From the NCBI GenBank assembly GCA_024138025.1, contig JAMXBD010000719.1, positions 310,001 through 374,000 of the forward strand: 64,000 bases of DNA, read 5' to 3'. Both the position numbers and the translations under genes were made by a program. Below, one piece after another: positions 59,534-64,000 of the stretch. This stretch comes from Combretum micranthum (taxonomy: Eukaryota > Streptophyta > Magnoliopsida > Myrtales > Combretaceae). Position 1 is the stretch's first letter; the number at the start of each line of letters is the position of its first letter. Below the pieces are notes generated by a model. It made no database searches and was not told the DNA's origin. It saw only the letters and a program-made list of their open reading frames with translations.

Positions 59534-60726
59534 TTCCTCACAAATCCTACCATCTCATCAAAATTAGCTTCCATGCATCAAATTTAAAAAATCATACTTA
59601 TGAATTGCATTCCTCGTAACATTTAACATAATTCCTAAACCTGCACCTCCACTTTCAAAGTTGAAATTTAATTTTGTAATCTATTCTGCTTTCTTACAAA
59701 TATTTGCTTTTTTCATCGCATTTTTTCATGCCATATTAAGTCGCCATACCAATGCTAAAGTCCTAAATACACCCCGTTAACCACAATTGAAATTATATTT
59801 AATTTTTTTTCGCACACTTAATTTCCTAAAATAATTATCCAACAATAACTATTTAATTTTGGTTACAGTTCAGCTTAATATTAAGCTTCCTTATATTATG
59901 GTAAAAAAAAAAGATAAAGCTTCCTTACATTTTAAGACTATCTTAAACACTTTGCTTAAAATCCATAACACATAATCCACAACCTATACAACATAAAAAA
60001 GAATGGCCTTAGAAAGAAAAGCATAACGTAATTGTAGAAAACCCGTGTCCAAACTAATTAATAATTTCAAAGTTTGAAATTATGTGGCTTTTAGTTCCCT
60101 CTAATAGGTAATAGCTATCTATATCAATTCTAAAAAGAAGTGGCATTTGAGTATGGTTACATCGTTATTCTATAAGATTTTGCGTGTCTTGGCAATAATA
60201 TAGTATTGTCTAAAGTTGATCATGATCTATATCTAGCAATATATTTATTAGTGGCCAATACATGCAGACTAAAATAAGCAAAAAATTCATAGTATAATAA
60301 TCAGTACAAACATTATTCCATTGCTATGAAAAAAAAAAACGTATGAGACAAAGCTGTGATGACTTTGCAAGTAAACTTAGAAGATCCCACTAAAAATACT
60401 TTGCTACATACAATATTCATTCAACAATGTAGCATGAATGATTGAAAAAAAATACAAAAACACTCGAAAAACCAACCGCAACGTTCGCCGTTCTCCGTTC
60501 GCCGCCGGTGGTTTCGCTTCAAATCTTCTTTTTTCAATCCTCCTACCAAACCAATCGCAACACAACCAACTTCGATCAAATGGAGATGAGCGATTATGAT
60601 CGATTTGTGGATTTGGTGTGCCAAAAATCGACACAAAATCGCGATTTTGTGGATTAAGGTTCCGACTCTGGCGATAAAAAGGGAGGAAATGGGGAAGAAG
60701 GAGCGCGCGAGAGAATTTAACCCGCT
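59534..60726 (-). promoter_or_regulatory. Upstream region and leader of the MULE transposase gene
   Basis: Between the transposase ATG and the right terminal repeat. 60440-60725 is GC-richer than the rest (CGCCGCCGGTGG, GGAGCGCGCGAGAG) and pyrimidine-rich on the minus strand, like a 5' leader; 59540-60400 is AT-rich like a leader intron. Short open frames here on both strands (60404-60810 minus, 60442-60657 plus) are not supported as proteins. The transcription start is not identified. Confidence 0.45.
60632..60651. repeat. Perfect 20-bp palindrome in the MULE leader
   Basis: CACAAAATCGCGATTTTGTG is its own reverse complement. It lies in the GC-richer leader zone, outside the terminal repeat, and differs in sequence from the terminal palindromes. 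It could be a protein-binding site. Confidence 0.8.
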
Positions 60727-60933
60727 GACCTCGTCTCTACTCACTAATGACTTCGTCTCTTGAAGAGACGAGGTCACATGCGGTACATCTTTATCTCTTG
60801 ACGAGGTCACTATACAAATGAGACATCGTCTGTCAAAGAAACGAGTCCATGTTACCTAAAATCGGGAATAACTTTTTACCATGGCATTTCCGTAATTATT
60901 TTTAAAAATATTAATATTTTATTTCTTTTCCCC
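60727..60933 (-). repeat. MULE right terminal inverted repeat, with worn palindromes
   Basis: Pairs with 53999-54224. It holds one nearly perfect palindrome (60749-60775), a half unit (60727-60738) and two degenerate units (about 60787-60808 and 60820-60848), in the same order as on the left when read inward. The right end has therefore decayed more than the left. Confidence 0.88.
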
Positions 60934-60959
60934 CCATCTTTTCTATTTACTGTATTTGT

Positions 60960-60967
60960 TATAAAAA
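60960..60967 (+). promoter_or_regulatory. TATA box of the THG1-family gene
   Basis: TATAAAAA, 18 bp beyond the right MULE target duplication, followed 30-60 bp later by a GC-rich, CT-rich leader-like stretch (GCCGTCGCCGTCGCC). The position fits a core promoter for the gene whose coding exon starts at 62025. Confidence 0.55.
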
Positions 60968-60999
60968 TCAACCACAGTTATAAACGCCTCCTCCCTGTG

Positions 61000-61065
61000 C
61001 GTTGCCGTCGCCGTCGCCGTTCCACATTTACCCTCCCGCAAACACATAGGCGCCCTGCCGCTCAG
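61000..61065 (+). other. Probable 5'-UTR exon of the THG1-family gene
   Basis: GC- and CT-rich stretch ending in CTCAG/GTCAGT, a good 5' splice site at 61065/61066. It would be spliced to the acceptor TTTTTTACAG/GAGGCG at 61998/61999, giving a leader intron of ~930 bp. The start of this exon is not determined. The intron itself (61066-61998) holds nothing recognisable. Confidence 0.45.
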
Positions 61066-62024
61066 GTCAGTCTCTCTCTCGCGAGCGCAGTCCCACACCC
61101 TTGCCATAACTAAACAGTGTGCTGCCCCGTACACAAGAAAGATATAAATCTGCACACCACGTGTTCGATATGTTGTCCTTAAGAAACACCGAAAGTATAG
61201 ATGCACATCATGCTGACTGAAATTCCTTTTATCAACGCATAATTCCATGGCAACCTCGTTTTGTAGTGGGTGCTTCAAATTTTGAGTTCATTGCAAGTGG
61301 CTAAAAACGAGTGCACTAGAGCATCCACCTCACTTCAAATTCTTCTTAGTGAGATACGATAATAAGTTTTGGATAATGATGAATTACGACATGCTTTTCG
61401 AAGATTCATTCTTGTGATTTTGTTAATTTTTGAATTTTTTTCCTTTTGCACTCACTTCGTGGCTGTTCTGGTAGTAGCTTTTGCTACTAAAAACAATAGT
61501 CGTATTGCATTATTCGTCTCAAACTCCCTATGACCATTCCAAACTGCAGTGCTGCGTGTATTCGCTCCTTGTGCGTCGAATTCTGTGTGGTTAAAGTTTT
61601 AGCGTTAAGGGTTTCGTTTTAGCTAGGAGAAGCGGTGGGAAACTTTTCTGCTTAGTTATTCCACCATGGGGTTTTTTTGGAGAAAATACTGGACATAGCT
61701 ACATTATTTGAATTGTTTCATTAGAGCGAAAAGTCTGCAATTCTTTCCATTAAAGCTTTCTGTGAAGTTGAAATTATGATGTCTTCAGCATAATGCATTA
61801 AGTTAATCAAATAATTGGTGAAGGATGTTGGCTTCTCTATCTCATTGAATTTAAGTCAACTTTTCTTAGTAGGTTTATGATGAATGATGTATGATGTATG
61901 AATCTCCTCTGTATTAGGTAATGAAGAAAGTATTTTTGTGTGCCATAAACCAAGTGTCAATTAGACTGATATGATATATCTTTATGGTTTTTTTACAGGA
62001 GGCGAGTCCTACCTGTGTTTTGAA

Positions 62025-62709
62025 ATGGCTAACAGCAAATACGAGTATGTCAAGTCTTTTGAAGTTGAAGACAAAGTGATGCCTCGAAGTTTGATCTTGC
62101 TCCGGATTGAAGGTCGCAATTTCCAAAGGTAAGAAGCCCTCTTCAAAATATGAAAATTGTATACTGTGTTTTTCTCTGTGGTTTTGTTGTCAAGATAAAA
62201 TAGTATTGATGGTATTTCTTTTTCTTTTCCTCTTTTTCATAAGTGAAAAAAGAATTAACGATTTTGAACAGAAGGAAAGCATCATGGCTAGTAGGTTTTC
62301 CTTGGATTGAATGATTTTATTGTCTAGTCATAGGACCTATACAGAATTTTGAAGAATAGATGCAAAAGGTGCTGGAGGTATTTAGTTTCATTATGGATCT
62401 ATATTAGTGAATTTAAACTGAATTGTAAAATTTATTGTCTTGTATAGGTTTTCAGAAAGTCACAATTTTGAGAAACCAAACGATGCAAGGGCATTAGATC
62501 TAATGAACTCATGTGCTATTGCAGTATTGGAAGAATATCCTGATATTGTCTTCTCATATGGATTCAGAGACGAGTATAGGTACTACCGAAGTTATGTTAT
62601 TGTAGTTTTATTTTACAGAGAAGGTCATTTATTGAAATAAATGTATGCCATTTGGTTATTACAGTTTTATTTTTAAAAAGACATCCAAGTTCTACCAAAG
62701 GCGTGCCAG
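62025..62709 (+). CDS. THG1: tRNA-His guanylyltransferase (THG1 family), 5' part
   Basis: Three coding exons: 62025-62128, 62448-62579 and 62665-62709, with GT..AG introns and matching phases (AG|G and AG|T). They read MANSKYEYVKSFEVEDKVM, LLRIEGRNFQRFSESHNFEK, LDLMNSCAIAVLEEYPDIVF, YGFRDEYSFIFKKTSKFYQR. This is the N-terminal catalytic region of Thg1, the enzyme that adds the 5' G(-1) to tRNA-His. The gene continues past 64000; only ~93 codons are here. Two active-site oddities: the first metal ligand, Asp in RIDGR of the family, is Glu (RIEGR), and the usual Ser before DEY is Arg. Plant THG1 proteins can have tandem Thg1 domains, so this could be a domain under relaxed constraint, or a decaying paralogue. 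An acceptor site just upstream of the ATG indicates an intron in the leader. Confidence 0.85.
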
Positions 62710-63169
62710 GTATGTGTTTGCATTATAATTGTTCATGTAATGATCTAATTGAGAGCAAGCAAACAGATTCTGAAACTTCCAAGTATTCCATATGACCTTA
62801 CTTAAGAAAGAGAAAAGAAACTTTTGAACTGTGCATTATCTATTACAGAAAAGGAAAAGGGAAGGAAAAAAAAAGAGTTGATATGAGCCCCTGCCTTCAG
62901 AAGAAGGAAAATGGTTGATGGAATACTTTCTTTCCTTTCCTTTTAACTTATAAATGTTTTTTCATGCCATTTTGTGGCTCAAAGTGGACATGTAGGTGGA
63001 CAATAAATCATAGGGTATCTGAGTGCAGGTATTGTTCGTACTTTAGAGAAACTGCCTTTCTATATGAACCTGATGTTCTCTCCTTTTTACTTATTGTCTG
63101 CCAGTTGGTTGAAATATCCTAGAAACCTTTTTTCTACTTGAAATATATGCTTCAGTATGAATGTATATT

Positions 63170-63945
63170 GAGAGCTTATCCTAATGTCAGACATCTTATC
63201 ACTTTGCTTTACCCTAGGCCCTTGTTTATTTCAAAGATAAGGTCTCGTATTTAGAAAAGTGTTTTATATAAAATTGTCTTCCTGAAAAATAATATATTTT
63301 CATGTGGTTGGTTATATTTACATAAATATGTTGAAAAATTTTTTTGGTGTTTGACTAACCAGTACTATGTAACATTATCATATATCATTAATTTATTATA
63401 AGCAAGTTACTATATAAGTACCTTATGCCAAATAATTTTATTTAAAGGTAAAAAAATATAAAATATATATTATTTTGCAATATTTATTTACAAATCATCA
63501 GTTGATATTTATAATTTTTTTAATGATTTTTCATTTTTAAAATATAATTTATTGGTTAATTATGATAAAAAAAGAAATAAATATCACGTTGCTAAAATTT
63601 GAATACTTGTAGAGGCTAATTCGGAAAATGATTTTTCGTTTTGAAAAAAATAAGTCGTTTTTCTTAAAATGAATAGGATTTAGATTATTTTCCCTTACAA
63701 GGGAAAATGTTTTAACTTAAAGTGTTCTTTTTCGCAAAACAAACAAAGAAAAATAAAGAAAATTATTTTCCAGAAAATACTTGTCTTGAAACAAATGAGA
63801 CCTAAATATATTCATCTATGCATGCACATGCATAATCTTGTGTCTGTTGGTAAGTTGTCCCAATGTCAGACATCTTATTATCTTTGCCCTATACTAATTA
63901 TATCCATCTATGCGTGCACATGTATAATCTTATGCATGTAGGTAG
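63170..63945 (+). repeat. ~92-bp tandem repeat units in the THG1 intron, split by a MITE
   Basis: CAATGTCAGACATCTTAT occurs at 63861 with a near copy (TAATGTCAGACATCTTAT) at 63183, and CATCTATGCATGCACATGCA (63813) recurs as CATCTATGCGTGCACATGTA (63905). This gives about two and a half imperfect units of ~92 bp, the first separated from the rest by the insertion at ~63217-63808. Confidence 0.6.
63217..63808. mobile_element. Fold-back MITE in the THG1 intron
   Basis: Left end TAGGCCCTTGTTTATTTCAA; the complement of the right end is TTAGGTCTCATTTGTTTCAA, with further internal pairing. AT-rich, non-coding. No clear target duplication. It separates two copies of a local tandem repeat. Confidence 0.5.
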
Positions 63946-64000
63946 GTATTGTTGGTCAAAATAGTATTCTCATGCATGTATGGTGTTGCTTTGATTTTGA

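Larger units (their letters stand above)
53999..60933 (-). mobile_element. Complete MULE carrying transposase and plant-mobile-domain genes
   Basis: Bounded by a perfect 9-bp target duplication CCATCTTTT (53990-53998 and 60934-60942), the diagnostic length for Mutator-like elements. The ends are inverted repeats of roughly 200 bp: GGGAAAAGGAATAAAATA at the left against GGGGAAAAGAAATAAAATA on the complement of the right. Each contains a ladder of palindromes. On the minus strand are a MuDR-type transposase gene (59533-56894) and, downstream, a plant mobile domain gene (56760-54643). The interior is visibly GC-richer than its surroundings. Both genes are broken, so the copy is non-autonomous today, although its ends are well preserved, the left one better. 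Plant mobile domains are known in both MULEs and gypsy elements of plants. Confidence 0.92.
62710..64000 (+). other. THG1-family intron 4, running off the window
   Basis: Donor GTATGT at 62710. I searched by eye for the next family exon (expected KILSLV-like) and did not find it before 64000. The intron carries a MITE and repeats listed separately. Confidence 0.6.

Noticed and set aside
60442..60657. Plus-strand 71-codon frame in the MULE, considered as a captured host gene fragment
   Set aside because: It lies in what looks like the leader of the minus-strand transposase gene, covers the 20-bp palindrome, and matches no family I know.

Overview
This window looks like nuclear DNA of a flowering plant, most likely a eudicot. 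It is very AT-rich, has GT..AG introns, and is packed with plant transposon families: Ty1/copia, Ty3/gypsy, a TRIM, L1-type LINE, Mutator-like elements (MULEs), hAT-type elements and fold-back MITEs. The only host gene I can name is at the far right: the 5' part of a tRNA-His guanylyltransferase gene (THG1 family), plus strand, running off the window. I see no tRNA, rRNA, CRISPR array or bacterial-style operon. The species cannot be told from the sequence alone.

Layout. 1-7 kb: a GC-rich hAT-like MITE with an 8-bp target duplication, then a tandem pair of ~0.65-kb repeats, each carrying the same 47-codon signal-peptide-like reading frame. The second repeat is split by a 3.66-kb solo-LTR-like insertion (TG..CA, perfect 5-bp target duplication ATAAT). 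7-11 kb: AT-rich DNA and a fold-back MITE. 11-32.7 kb: a large tandem segmental duplication. Copy A was invaded by a copia element (14712-20254) and copy B by a gypsy element (26761-32533). Each copy supplies the near-empty site for the other's insertion. Copy B also holds an ~80-bp guanine-rich tract. 33-46 kb: intergenic DNA with a fold-back MITE, a LINE reverse-transcriptase relic, a gypsy integrase/LTR relic and a TRIM. 47-49 kb: a decayed MULE transposase. 50-53.3 kb: a dispersed direct repeat with an inserted MITE, a (GA)n microsatellite and a hAT-like element.

The most striking part is 53.4-62.7 kb. A complete 6.9-kb MULE (53999-60933) has long terminal inverted repeats and a perfect 9-bp target duplication. 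Its minus strand carries a MuDR-type transposase (PB1-like N-terminus, MULE core, SWIM, zinc knuckle) and, downstream, a second multi-exon gene for a plant mobile domain (PMD, MAIN-like) protein. Its inverted repeats contain up to four ~27-bp perfect or near-perfect palindromes spaced 36-40 bp apart. Both genes are broken: in-frame stops mostly explained by C-to-T changes, small frameshifts, and loss of the expected catalytic Glu of the transposase. The MULE sits in the right target duplication of a hAT-like element that had used the same ~10-bp site, and both lie immediately upstream of a TATA box and the split 5' leader of the THG1 gene. So this gene's proximal promoter has been displaced twice by different transposon superfamilies.

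Coordinates of degenerate coding regions are approximate, because they were read by eye from family similarity across stops and frameshifts. Target duplications and LTR/TIR ends were read directly from the sequence.
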